DNA of 5,923 nt. Source: Deltaproteobacteria bacterium (lineage in GTDB: Bacteria; Desulfobacterota; Desulfobacteria; Desulfobacterales; JAUVGT01). Both the position numbers and the translations under genes were made by a program. The stretch spans positions 1 through 5,923 of the forward strand of contig JAUVGT010000310.1 of NCBI GenBank assembly GCA_030593645.1, in the 5' to 3' direction. Positions 1 to 5,878 of the stretch are shown here, piece after piece; within the stretch, counting starts at the first letter, position 1, and the number at the start of each line of letters is the position of its first letter. Under the pieces are notes generated by a model. It saw only the letters and a list, made by a program, of their open reading frames with translations. It was not told the origin of the DNA and did not search any database.

Positions 1-39
1 TCCCATGACAGTAAAATGGGCGATAATGGTAAAAAAAAC

Positions 40-45
40 AGGAAG
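40..45 (+). promoter_or_regulatory. Ribosome binding site for the PilZ gene
   Basis: AGGAAG sits 6 nt before the ATG at 52. It favours that start over the in-frame ATG at 16, which has no purine-rich motif at a suitable distance. Confidence 0.6.
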
Positions 46-51
46 AAAAAT

Positions 52-351
52 ATGAACAGCAGTACTGCAAAATCAGATAATGATGATAGAAAGCATCAAA
101 GAATACCATCTTTTAAACCTGTAAAATATTTTGGAAAAAAAGGTATGTATGATGGTATTATCAAAAACATATGCCGCAGCGGAGCATTTATTAAAACAGA
201 ACACGAATTTTCAATAGGTCAAAAACTGACTCTTGCTCTGCCCTTCATCAAAAAGGACCAGAACGCCATGGTAAAAGGTGAGGTGATCTGGATCAATGGA
301 GATGGGTTTGGTGTGAAGTTCAAAAAAATAAAAGAAAAAGCTGCGGCATAA
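52..351 (+). CDS. Small single-domain PilZ protein (putative c-di-GMP binding)
   Basis: This 99-residue protein is essentially one PilZ domain, the fold that binds cyclic di-GMP and passes the signal to motility, polysaccharide or other targets. The N-terminal ~12 residues are polar linker. The RxxxR motif follows as RKHQR (R13, R17), and the second motif is NICRSG (residues 39-44), where the usual [D/N]xSxxG has Cys in place of Ser. The tail VKGEVIW...GFGVKF (74-90) is the typical closing beta-strand pair. No membrane segment or signal peptide is visible, so it is likely cytosolic. I chose the ATG at 52 because AGGAAG lies 6 nt upstream; an in-frame ATG at 16 (111 residues) has no ribosome-binding site. 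The frame is open to the window edge, so a longer upstream part cannot be excluded. The fold is confident; ligand binding and partner are inferred. Confidence 0.85.
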   Translation: MNSSTAKSDNDDRKHQRIPSFKPVKYFGKKGMYDGIIKNICRSGAFIKTEHEFSIGQKLTLALPFIKKDQNAMVKGEVIWINGDGFGVKFKKIKEKAAA

Positions 352-405
352 AAATAGATAGAATTTCATATCGCCCGCTCCGCCTGCTTCTTTCGGGCGC
401 GTGCT

Positions 406-426
406 CTAACCCGACCACCCGTCCAT
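406..426 (-). CDS. Possible 6-codon leader-type mini-ORF (MDGWSG)
   Basis: An ATG at 426-424 on the minus strand is preceded by AAGGAGG (440-434) with 7 nt spacing, the best Shine-Dalgarno match in the window, and runs six codons to TAG (408-406). A hairpin precedes it and another inverted repeat (372-399) follows it, as in leader-peptide arrangements. However, no gene on the minus strand follows: downstream lies only the antisense of the PilZ gene. It could be a leader that has lost its gene, part of a dead element, or chance. It is listed because of the quality of the initiation signal, not because expression is likely. Confidence 0.2.
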   Translation of the reverse strand: MDGWSG

Positions 427-442
427 ACCCGATCCTCCTTTA

Positions 443-460
443 ACCGACGGTATCGTCGGT
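443..460. repeat. Perfect inverted repeat / hairpin, 7-bp stem
   Basis: ACCGACG and CGTCGGT flank a 4-base GTAT loop with no mismatch. On the plus strand it is followed by a T-rich but interrupted stretch (462-473), so it is at best a weak terminator. On the minus strand it ends right before a strong ribosome-binding sequence, a position where a hairpin could affect translation. The role is unproven. Confidence 0.6.
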
Positions 461-567
461 ACATTCTTTTCTTAATCCATTATAGTGCAATACCATCCTT
501 AGGGTTCGCGCAAAAATAGTGGTTCATCGTATGTTGCTTTTAATCTGAAAATGATATTCTGAAGTTA

Positions 568-2229
568 ATGCAGGCCGATCTTGTTGAAACCTATACAAAA
601 GCCCTGGGTCTGTTCTATCTTGAGAATCAAAACCCTGAATACTCGAATGTTGTAGAAGTCGATTTGTCTCTCATTGAACCTTCAATCGCCGGTCCCGCAA
701 AACCTCAGGATAGAATAGAGCTCAAGGAGCTTAAAAGTAAAATCCATTCGATTCATTCTATCCCCCATGATAGCCATGAAATCGATTTGAACGGAAGAAA
801 AACAAAAATATGCAATGGAAATATTGTGATTGCTGCTATCACATCGTGTACAAACACTTCAAATCCATACGGCCTGATCGGAGCGGCTCTCCTGGCGAAA
901 TCCGCGGTTGATAAAGGATTAAAGGTCCCTCCCTATGTTAAAACCTCATTTGCGCCGGGTTCCAGGGTCGTCACCAGGTACCTTAAAGATGCAGACCTCA
1001 TGAAATATCTTGAAGCCCTGGGTTTCCACCTGACAGCGTTCGGATGTACGACCTGTATTGGTAATAGTGGGCCCCTACTCCCTGAAATAGAAAAAGTCAT
1101 TTCTGATCACAATATGAATGTGGCTTCGGTCTTATCTGGTAACCGGAATTTTGAAGCCAGGATTCACCAGAAGGTAAAGGAAAACTATCTGGCGTCACCC
1201 ATGCTGGTCATCGCTTTTGCCCTTGCCGGAAGGATTGATATTGATCTGACAACAGAACCGATTTCATTTGATACGGAAAATGAACCCATTTTTCTCAAAG
1301 ACATATGGCCCGACACAGATAAAATTGATGATCTTGTTGAAAAATATGTAAAAACCGAATTTTACGAAGATGAATATGGAAGAATTCTCAGTGGAGATGA
1401 CTTTTGGCATGCCCTTAAAGTAAATGACAGCACAACCTATAACTGGGACGAGTCATCCTCATATATCAATAATCCCCCGTATTTTAACAATTTCGACATT
1501 GATTTTAAAGAACCAGCTGATATTGAAAGCGCGCGGGCGCTTTTACTCCTGGGAGACACGATAACTACTGATCACATATCTCCGGCTGGTGCTATTCCGG
1601 AACATTATCCTGCCGGGAAATACCTGACAGAAAAGAACATACCGGTTTCCGGCTATAATTCATATGGCGCAAGACGGGGAAATCATGAGGTCATGTTGCG
1701 GGGTACTTTCGGAAATATACGTATAAAAAACAAAATGACACATCCCAAAGAAGGTAGTTATACTCTAAAATTCCCGAATGAAAAAAAGATGTTTATATTT
1801 GATGCCGCCATGGAGTATTCAGATGAGAATATACCCCTCATTGTTTTAGCTGGCAGTGAGTACGGAACAGGATCTTCCAGAGACTGGGCAGCAAAGGGAA
1901 CGTTTCTTCTTGGTGTCAAAGCGGTAATCGCAGAATCTTATGAACGAATCCACAGGAGCAACCTTGAGGGTATGGGTGTACTGCCCCTGGAATTTCTTAA
2001 GAATGAAGGTATCGACTATCTGGGATTGAATGGATCTGAGGAGTATTCCATCAAAGATATTCACGATATAACTCCCGGCCAAACGCTTCAAGTCGGTGTC
2101 ACAGGAGAAGTTGGTGTAAAAACCGAATTTAAAGTAATTGTACGGCTCGACACAAATATCGAAGTCGCATATTACAATAATGGTGGGATTTTACACTATG
2201 TATTACGCAAGCTTATAAATGAAAAATGA
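568..2229 (+). CDS. acnA: Aconitate hydratase A, N-terminally truncated (C-terminal ~60%)
   Basis: Aconitase interconverts citrate and isocitrate through a [4Fe-4S] cluster in the TCA cycle, in the cytosol. This 553-residue ORF matches AcnA/IRP1-type enzymes from about residue 342 of E. coli AcnA onward. The cluster ligands are present as C94 (SCTN) and C160/C163 (GCTTC), a constant offset of 341 from E. coli Cys435/501/504. The swivel domain is complete: DHISPAG (335-341), YNSYGARRGNHEV (363-375), GTGSSRDWAAKG (433-444), ERIHRSNLEGMG (459-470), and a normal C-terminus ILHYVLRKLI. The first ~340 residues, which carry several substrate-binding residues, are missing. An in-frame TAA lies at 541-543, and the ATG at 568 has no good ribosome-binding site (only GAAG 3 nt away). 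The remainder has no stop or frameshift, so the break is recent or an assembly artefact. Activity as drawn is unlikely. The convergent HAD gene ends 17 nt downstream, with no terminator hairpin visible between them. Confidence 0.9.
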   Translation: MQADLVETYTKALGLFYLENQNPEYSNVVEVDLSLIEPSIAGPAKPQDRIELKELKSKIHSIHSIPHDSHEIDLNGRKTKICNGNIVIAAITSCTNTSNPYGLIGAALLAKSAVDKGLKVPPYVKTSFAPGSRVVTRYLKDADLMKYLEALGFHLTAFGCTTCIGNSGPLLPEIEKVISDHNMNVASVLSGNRNFEARIHQKVKENYLASPMLVIAFALAGRIDIDLTTEPISFDTENEPIFLKDIWPDTDKIDDLVEKYVKTEFYEDEYGRILSGDDFWHALKVNDSTTYNWDESSSYINNPPYFNNFDIDFKEPADIESARALLLLGDTITTDHISPAGAIPEHYPAGKYLTEKNIPVSGYNSYGARRGNHEVMLRGTFGNIRIKNKMTHPKEGSYTLKFPNEKKMFIFDAAMEYSDENIPLIVLAGSEYGTGSSRDWAAKGTFLLGVKAVIAESYERIHRSNLEGMGVLPLEFLKNEGIDYLGLNGSEEYSIKDIHDITPGQTLQVGVTGEVGVKTEFKVIVRLDTNIEVAYYNNGGILHYVLRKLINEK

Positions 2230-2246
2230 AAGGATAAAAGGTGTTT

Positions 2247-2987
2247 CTAATCGCCATATTTATTAATCAGCTGATTCACATGCTTTTTTAAATGACCCGG
2301 GTTAACAGCGATCAAATCTTTATACATTAATTTACCATTGTTGATCATTTCCCGATTAAAATCATTCACAACACATACGCACTTCATATTAGCAGAAAAT
2401 GCCGCCTTTACTCCGATCATGGAATCCTCAATAACCAGGCACTCCGCAGGATCTGTTTCTAGCTGGCCCGCAATCATATGATTCATCTCCGGATCAGGTT
2501 TAATACTGCCTGCATCATCCATGCTGGTAACAAAATCAAATTCAAAGCTGATATCCAGAAGGCGCAGCGCTTTTATTGTCTTCGCATAAGACAGTCCTGA
2601 TGTAAGGCCGATTTTATATTTTTTTTGACGTGCCCAGAGGAGCAAATCCAAACTCCGAGGGCAATAATTTTTTAAAATGACCAGGGGATCATTCATCATA
2701 ATTTCATAACTTTCTATCCGCACCTGTGCAAAAGCCTGCCAGGGTGTTGAGACATTGTACCTGTCCATTTCAGAAAGGGCTGATTCTTTAAGTCTGAATT
2801 TTTTTATCAATTCCTGGATTATCTCAAACCTTGATAGATGGGCAATTTCCTTATAAGCTGCCACAACATCCTTTTCTTTAATCCCATCACTCCTCAGTTC
2901 AATCGCGGCACGGGCAAACGACTCGGCCTGTAAGTTGTCCATCTGGATCAGAGGGCCATCCAGATTGAAAATAAATGCCTTAATCAT
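2247..2987 (-). CDS. HAD-superfamily hydrolase, beta-phosphoglucomutase-like, with Asn replacing the nucleophile
   Basis: The 246-residue protein has the layout of HAD subfamily IA enzymes (phosphatases and beta-phosphoglucomutases): a short core strand, a helical cap (~15-90), then the Rossmann core. Motif I reads FNLDG (7-11) where FDxDG is expected, so the phospho-accepting Asp is Asn8 (codon AAT, 2966-2964) while the acid/base Asp10 is kept. Motif II is GLTSG (127-131), motif III is Lys163 in IKPDPE, and motif IV is VIEDS (185-189). Everything except the nucleophile is therefore intact. In this family the nucleophile is required for phosphoryl transfer, so the product may be inactive, a binding protein, or affected by a single-base error. 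The start ATG directly abuts the isomerase stop codon, and AGAGGAA (3000-2994) lies 6 nt upstream inside the isomerase gene, which implies translational coupling. Substrate unknown; a sugar phosphate is inferred from fold and neighbour. Confidence 0.85.
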   Translation of the reverse strand: MIKAFIFNLDGPLIQMDNLQAESFARAAIELRSDGIKEKDVVAAYKEIAHLSRFEIIQELIKKFRLKESALSEMDRYNVSTPWQAFAQVRIESYEIMMNDPLVILKNYCPRSLDLLLWARQKKYKIGLTSGLSYAKTIKALRLLDISFEFDFVTSMDDAGSIKPDPEMNHMIAGQLETDPAECLVIEDSMIGVKAAFSANMKCVCVVNDFNREMINNGKLMYKDLIAVNPGHLKKHVNQLINKYGD

Positions 2988-4742
2988 CTACAATTCCTCT
3001 GTTACCTTTTTAAGATTATTGATGCAATTATCATTAAATTGAAGACTGATCACTTTTCTTCCTGAATCTAAAAGTGCCCGACGGTCACCCAGCGCCTGTG
3101 AATCGATTAAGGTTTTGAATGACAGAGAAGATTTACTCTCCCCGATTTTATCAGGAATCGGAAGATCTTTTCCTGTTTTGGCTGTAAACTGGATAAAAAG
3201 CCCATGTCCCGCGTCTCCTTTGTGAAGCTGTCCTGTTGAGTGGAGGAACCGGGGTCCGTAGCCGGCTGTAGTCGCAAGATTGTATTTTTGCAGTATTTTT
3301 AAACGTAACTTTTGAATGACTTTGTCTACCTCAGGAGAGGACTGCATATAAACCTGCAAGGAAACATAACTTCGTCCACCCAGGTTTTTATGCCCGGGCG
3401 AAGCCTGGGATAAAAACATTTTCAAAGCTTCAGAAACGGTATCCGCCTTAAAATCTGAATAAACACTGATATCGTCAACTGAAAATGCAGGAACTAGATC
3501 CGGGAGTTTTCCGTTTTTTTGAAAAGCGGTCACCATTTCACGTGCCAGCACTTTGGCTGACTCCACATTCGGCTGATCAAATGGGTTTACTTTTATACAG
3601 ACACAGGCAATCACGGTTGCCATTTCCCATCGAAAAAATTCCCCGCATACATCATAAAAATCATTTATATTGATCTGTATGACCGGTCGTCCGTTTTTTT
3701 TAAAAGCGCTGACTTTTGAGTCATAAGAATCATCTTTGACATATCGTATATATACAAAGATTCGATCATTACCATAATCCTGCGGGAGCCCTACCGGTTC
3801 CCCCGCGATGGGCAATATCCCTTTCCCTTCTTTACCGGTGCTCTCAGCAACAAGTTGTTCCACCCACGCGCTGAAAAAAGAAAGTGCCGGTGAGGTTATC
3901 AATGTGACCTTATCAAGCCCCGCAAGTGCCAGCGCGCCCATTGAAGCTCCCAAAAATGCGGCCGTATTATCACTTTTATCAAACAGGCCAGCTGTTTTTG
4001 TCTTCTCTGCTGCAACCCCGGCTCGGTTAAGGATAACTTCAAGATCAAGTCCGAGCAGCCCGGCCGGTACCAGACCAAAATATGATAGTGCTGAATATCG
4101 CCCGCCGATATCAGGATCATTAAGAAAAGTTTTTCTGAAATTCAGTTCCCCCGCTAAAGTTTCGAGGCGGCTGCCCGGATCGGTGATCGCGGTAAAATGT
4201 TCACCCGCGTTCTCTCTCCCCACCTGGGAAATCGTTTCATTGTAAAAATATTTCATTAAAGAAAGGGTTTCTACTGTCCCACCGGATTTTGTAGAAATAA
4301 TAAACAGGGTATCTTTTATATTTATACCGGATGCTTTCCCCGATACCGCACAGGGGTTAGTACTGTCAAGGATTGATAATTCCGGGAACCCTTCTTTACT
4401 GTCAAAAATCTTTCTGAATACTTCCGGAGCAAGACTTGAACCTCCCATGCCCATTAGCATAACATATTTATAATCTGCTGCTCGAACGTCCTCGGTAAAT
4501 AAATTGATTTCATCAATATTCTTCTTCATGGATATGGGGCTGTTCAGCCAGCCCAACCGGTTTATGATTTCTTCCGGTTCATCTTTCCAGACCGTATGAT
4601 CATGATCCCATATCCGTTCAAGAATTTTATTTTTACTGATATCAGACAACGTTTTGTCCACCAGTGTTTTATAAACACCTAAATCCATCTGGAAATTCTT
4701 TCCTGTATACTGTGGTGTATTCTCATTTTTCGTACCAGGCAT
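2988..4742 (-). CDS. pgi: Glucose-6-phosphate isomerase, of the type found as the PGI half of transaldolase/PGI fusions
   Basis: The enzyme interconverts glucose-6-phosphate and fructose-6-phosphate in glycolysis and gluconeogenesis, in the cytosol. The 584 residues carry two SIS-type halves: GMGGSSLAPE (98-107), the phosphate-binding STKSGGTVET (150-159), TDPGS (187-191), GGRYSALS with the expected catalytic Arg (213-220), AESTGKEGKG with the expected catalytic Glu (299-308), NPFDQPNVE (386-394) and GYGPRFLHSTGQLHKG with the C-terminal catalytic-region Lys (494-509). The last motif and the overall length resemble the PGI part of bifunctional Tal-Pgi proteins; no transaldolase domain is attached here. 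The ATG at 4742 was chosen because AGAGGAG (4755-4749) is 6 nt upstream; the longer frame starting at a TTG at 4808 would overlap the helicase stop and has no such signal. The helicase ends 62 nt upstream and the HAD gene follows with no gap, so an operon is likely. All key motifs are intact. Confidence 0.92.
   Translation of the reverse strand: MPGTKNENTPQYTGKNFQMDLGVYKTLVDKTLSDISKNKILERIWDHDHTVWKDEPEEIINRLGWLNSPISMKKNIDEINLFTEDVRAADYKYVMLMGMGGSSLAPEVFRKIFDSKEGFPELSILDSTNPCAVSGKASGINIKDTLFIISTKSGGTVETLSLMKYFYNETISQVGRENAGEHFTAITDPGSRLETLAGELNFRKTFLNDPDIGGRYSALSYFGLVPAGLLGLDLEVILNRAGVAAEKTKTAGLFDKSDNTAAFLGASMGALALAGLDKVTLITSPALSFFSAWVEQLVAESTGKEGKGILPIAGEPVGLPQDYGNDRIFVYIRYVKDDSYDSKVSAFKKNGRPVIQININDFYDVCGEFFRWEMATVIACVCIKVNPFDQPNVESAKVLAREMVTAFQKNGKLPDLVPAFSVDDISVYSDFKADTVSEALKMFLSQASPGHKNLGGRSYVSLQVYMQSSPEVDKVIQKLRLKILQKYNLATTAGYGPRFLHSTGQLHKGDAGHGLFIQFTAKTGKDLPIPDKIGESKSSLSFKTLIDSQALGDRRALLDSGRKVISLQFNDNCINNLKKVTEEL
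2994..3000 (-). promoter_or_regulatory. Ribosome binding site for the HAD gene, inside the isomerase coding end
   Basis: AGAGGAA on the minus strand is encoded by the last codons of the isomerase gene, 6 nt before the HAD ATG. The isomerase TAG (2990-2988) lies between them and touches the ATG (2987-2985), so terminating ribosomes can restart. Confidence 0.7.
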
Positions 4743-4748
4743 ATCAAT

Positions 4749-4755
4749 CTCCTCT
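4749..4755 (-). promoter_or_regulatory. Ribosome binding site for pgi
   Basis: AGAGGAG on the minus strand lies 6 nt before the ATG at 4742. It decides the start and gives a 584-residue protein in place of the 606-residue alternative. Confidence 0.8.
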
Positions 4756-4804
4756 AGTCTTTTACAATTGAACCGTAAAAATATATCCAAAAAGCAGATA
4801 GTTG

Positions 4805-5878
4805 TCAACTGCCCTTAAATTCCTGGTATACATTACGCCGCGAATCAGCGGCCTTTCGCAATTGATCAACATGGATATCCACATAATCAAAAACCCTTGC
4901 CTGATCCTTTCCGGGTGCAGGGCGAAGTATTCTTCCAAGGTATTGTATTACCCTGCCGCTGAAACGCACAGGAGTCGCAAAAAACAGTGTTGAAAGGTTT
5001 TGGCTGTCAAACCCCTCACCAATCAACTGTCCGGTTGCAATAAGTACTTTCACCTGTCCTTTATCTAATCGATCCCGAACGGATCGACGTTGTTTCTCGT
5101 TCATATCCCCGATCAGCAGTTCCGAGGATAGCTTAAATTTATACTTCAATATGGATTGCAATGACTCACAATGTTTTTTTCTGTCAGATAGAACAAGACA
5201 TACGCCGCTGGTGTTTTGTGTTTCCTTTGCGATATCAGAAGCGATAAGACGGTTTCTCTCATCATCCGCTGTAAGTTCCGACAGCATCCGGCTGTATTCC
5301 TTTACAGGGTCATAATATGGTTTAAACTCTGTTAAGCGGTAAACCACTTCAGCAGAAAGAACGTGACCTGTTCTTATTAAATACTCCTTGTCCACCTGGC
5401 TGTGTACATCCCCCAAATGCCAGAATATTAGATTGGACAGCTTGTCACGTCTCCAGGGTGTGGCTGACAGGCCGAGCATATATCTTGAATCGAATTCGGT
5501 TACCGCGTCAGTAAAAGTACGGCTCGGTATCCTGTGGCATTCATCAACAATCAGATGCCCGATATGTCTCACAACCTCTTCGGTGCATTTATATAAAGAC
5601 TGTACCAGTGCGACTGTAATTTTTTCACCGACGTTTTTTTCTCCGCTGCCGATCATGCCGATTTCATCAAAAGGTATACTCAGAAATGTTTCTATCCTTT
5701 TTCTCCATTGAAAAGCCAGATCTTTTGTATGGACAATGATTAAAGCGGGCTGTCTTCGTTTGGCCAGTATATAAAGTGCCATGATCGTTTTACCTGAACC
5801 GGTTTGTGAACTCAGTGTACCGAATTCTTTCGCGAGCATCCGGTCCAGCGCCAGGCGGAGCAGGGCGTGGTGCATCAT
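4805..5878 (-). CDS. SF2 DEAD/DEAH-type helicase, N-terminally truncated and fused to a SerRS fragment
   Basis: This is a superfamily 2 ATPase of the XPB/RAD25-like and type III restriction Res-like group, which moves on or opens nucleic acid using ATP. In the ORF as drawn (357 residues), motif I is QTGSGKT (25-31), Ia is VHTKDL (49-54), motif II is DECH (112-115), motif III is SAT (138-140), motif V is IATGQLIGEGFD (280-291), and motif VI is QYLGRILRP (312-320). Both RecA-like lobes are therefore present to the normal C-terminus. What is missing is everything before about residue 17: the family's usual N-terminal region and the LRPYQ-type segment just before motif I. Instead, residues 1-16 and the in-frame codons back to the window edge are seryl-tRNA synthetase sequence, so the ATG at 5878 is not the true start. 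Genuine helicase coding begins near 5830. The cellular role is unknown; pgi begins 62 nt downstream on the same strand. Confidence 0.85.
   Translation of the reverse strand: MMHHALLRLALDRMLAKEFGTLSSQTGSGKTIMALYILAKRRQPALIIVHTKDLAFQWRKRIETFLSIPFDEIGMIGSGEKNVGEKITVALVQSLYKCTEEVVRHIGHLIVDECHRIPSRTFTDAVTEFDSRYMLGLSATPWRRDKLSNLIFWHLGDVHSQVDKEYLIRTGHVLSAEVVYRLTEFKPYYDPVKEYSRMLSELTADDERNRLIASDIAKETQNTSGVCLVLSDRKKHCESLQSILKYKFKLSSELLIGDMNEKQRRSVRDRLDKGQVKVLIATGQLIGEGFDSQNLSTLFFATPVRFSGRVIQYLGRILRPAPGKDQARVFDYVDIHVDQLRKAADSRRNVYQEFKGS
5822..5834 (-). other. Composition and homology breakpoint between SerRS and helicase
   Basis: SerRS similarity and GC-ending codons stop at the GCG codon (5833-5831). 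The next codons, AAA GAA TTC GGT ACA, belong to the helicase (EFGTL before motif I). The codons GAA TTC form a GAATTC site exactly at the joint (5827-5822); the same hexamer also occurs at 1382-1387 and 5492-5497. Confidence 0.7.

Larger units (their letters stand above)
352..567. other. Intergenic region with GC-rich structured block
   Basis: These 216 bases separate the PilZ stop from the truncated aconitase. No frame on the plus strand resembles the missing aconitase N-terminus. Bases 371-460 are 63% G/C, whereas 461-567 are AT-rich like the rest of the window. The block contains an inverted repeat CGCCCG/CGGGCG (372-377 and 394-399, 16-nt loop), three spaced ACCCG words (409-430) and a perfect 7-bp hairpin (443-460). 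On the minus strand it contains a TATAAT hexamer (484-479), a strong Shine-Dalgarno sequence (440-434) and a 6-codon ORF. It may be the remnant of a mobile or repeated element, or a small structured RNA. I do not recognise it. Confidence 0.6.

Noticed and set aside
372..399. CGCCCG/CGGGCG inverted repeat as a terminator for the PilZ gene
   Set aside because: The stem is only 6 bp with a 16-nt loop, and no T-run follows on the plus strand.
386..418. tRNA-like GGTTAGAGCAC string on the minus strand
   Set aside because: It looks like a D-loop, but there is no matching GCTC arm before it, no acceptor stem and no GGTTCGAATCC-type T-arm.
2265..2276. Palindrome AATCAGCTGATT near the convergent gene ends
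   Set aside because: It lies within the HAD coding sequence, has no loop and no T-run, and is short enough for chance.
3511..3708. Two poly-T runs (3514-3520 and 3694-3701) as possible frameshift sites in pgi
   Set aside because: The isomerase frame continues correctly through both, and both encode the ordinary string AF(Q/K)KNG.
3808..4245. Plus-strand ORF of 145 codons antisense to pgi
   Set aside because: It lies wholly inside the well-supported isomerase gene on the other strand, has low-complexity Ser/Ala/Pro-rich content typical of shadow frames, and resembles no family.
4760..4780. TTTTAC/GTAAAA inverted repeat between helicase and pgi
   Set aside because: It is a 6-bp A/T-rich stem without a T-run, too weak to be a terminator or operator.
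4761..4790. Promoter-like TTGGAT and TGTAAA with 18-nt spacing before pgi
   Set aside because: Both boxes are weak, and the implied start would fall in the ribosome-binding site, leaving almost no leader.
5388..5711. Plus-strand ORF of 107 codons antisense to the helicase
   Set aside because: It overlaps conserved helicase motifs on the minus strand, and its own translation shows no domain.
5822..5827. GAATTC at the joint as proof of an EcoRI cloning chimera
   Set aside because: The codons GAA TTC also fit the helicase protein (EFGTL), and the site occurs uncut at 1382 and 5492, so it is only suggestive.
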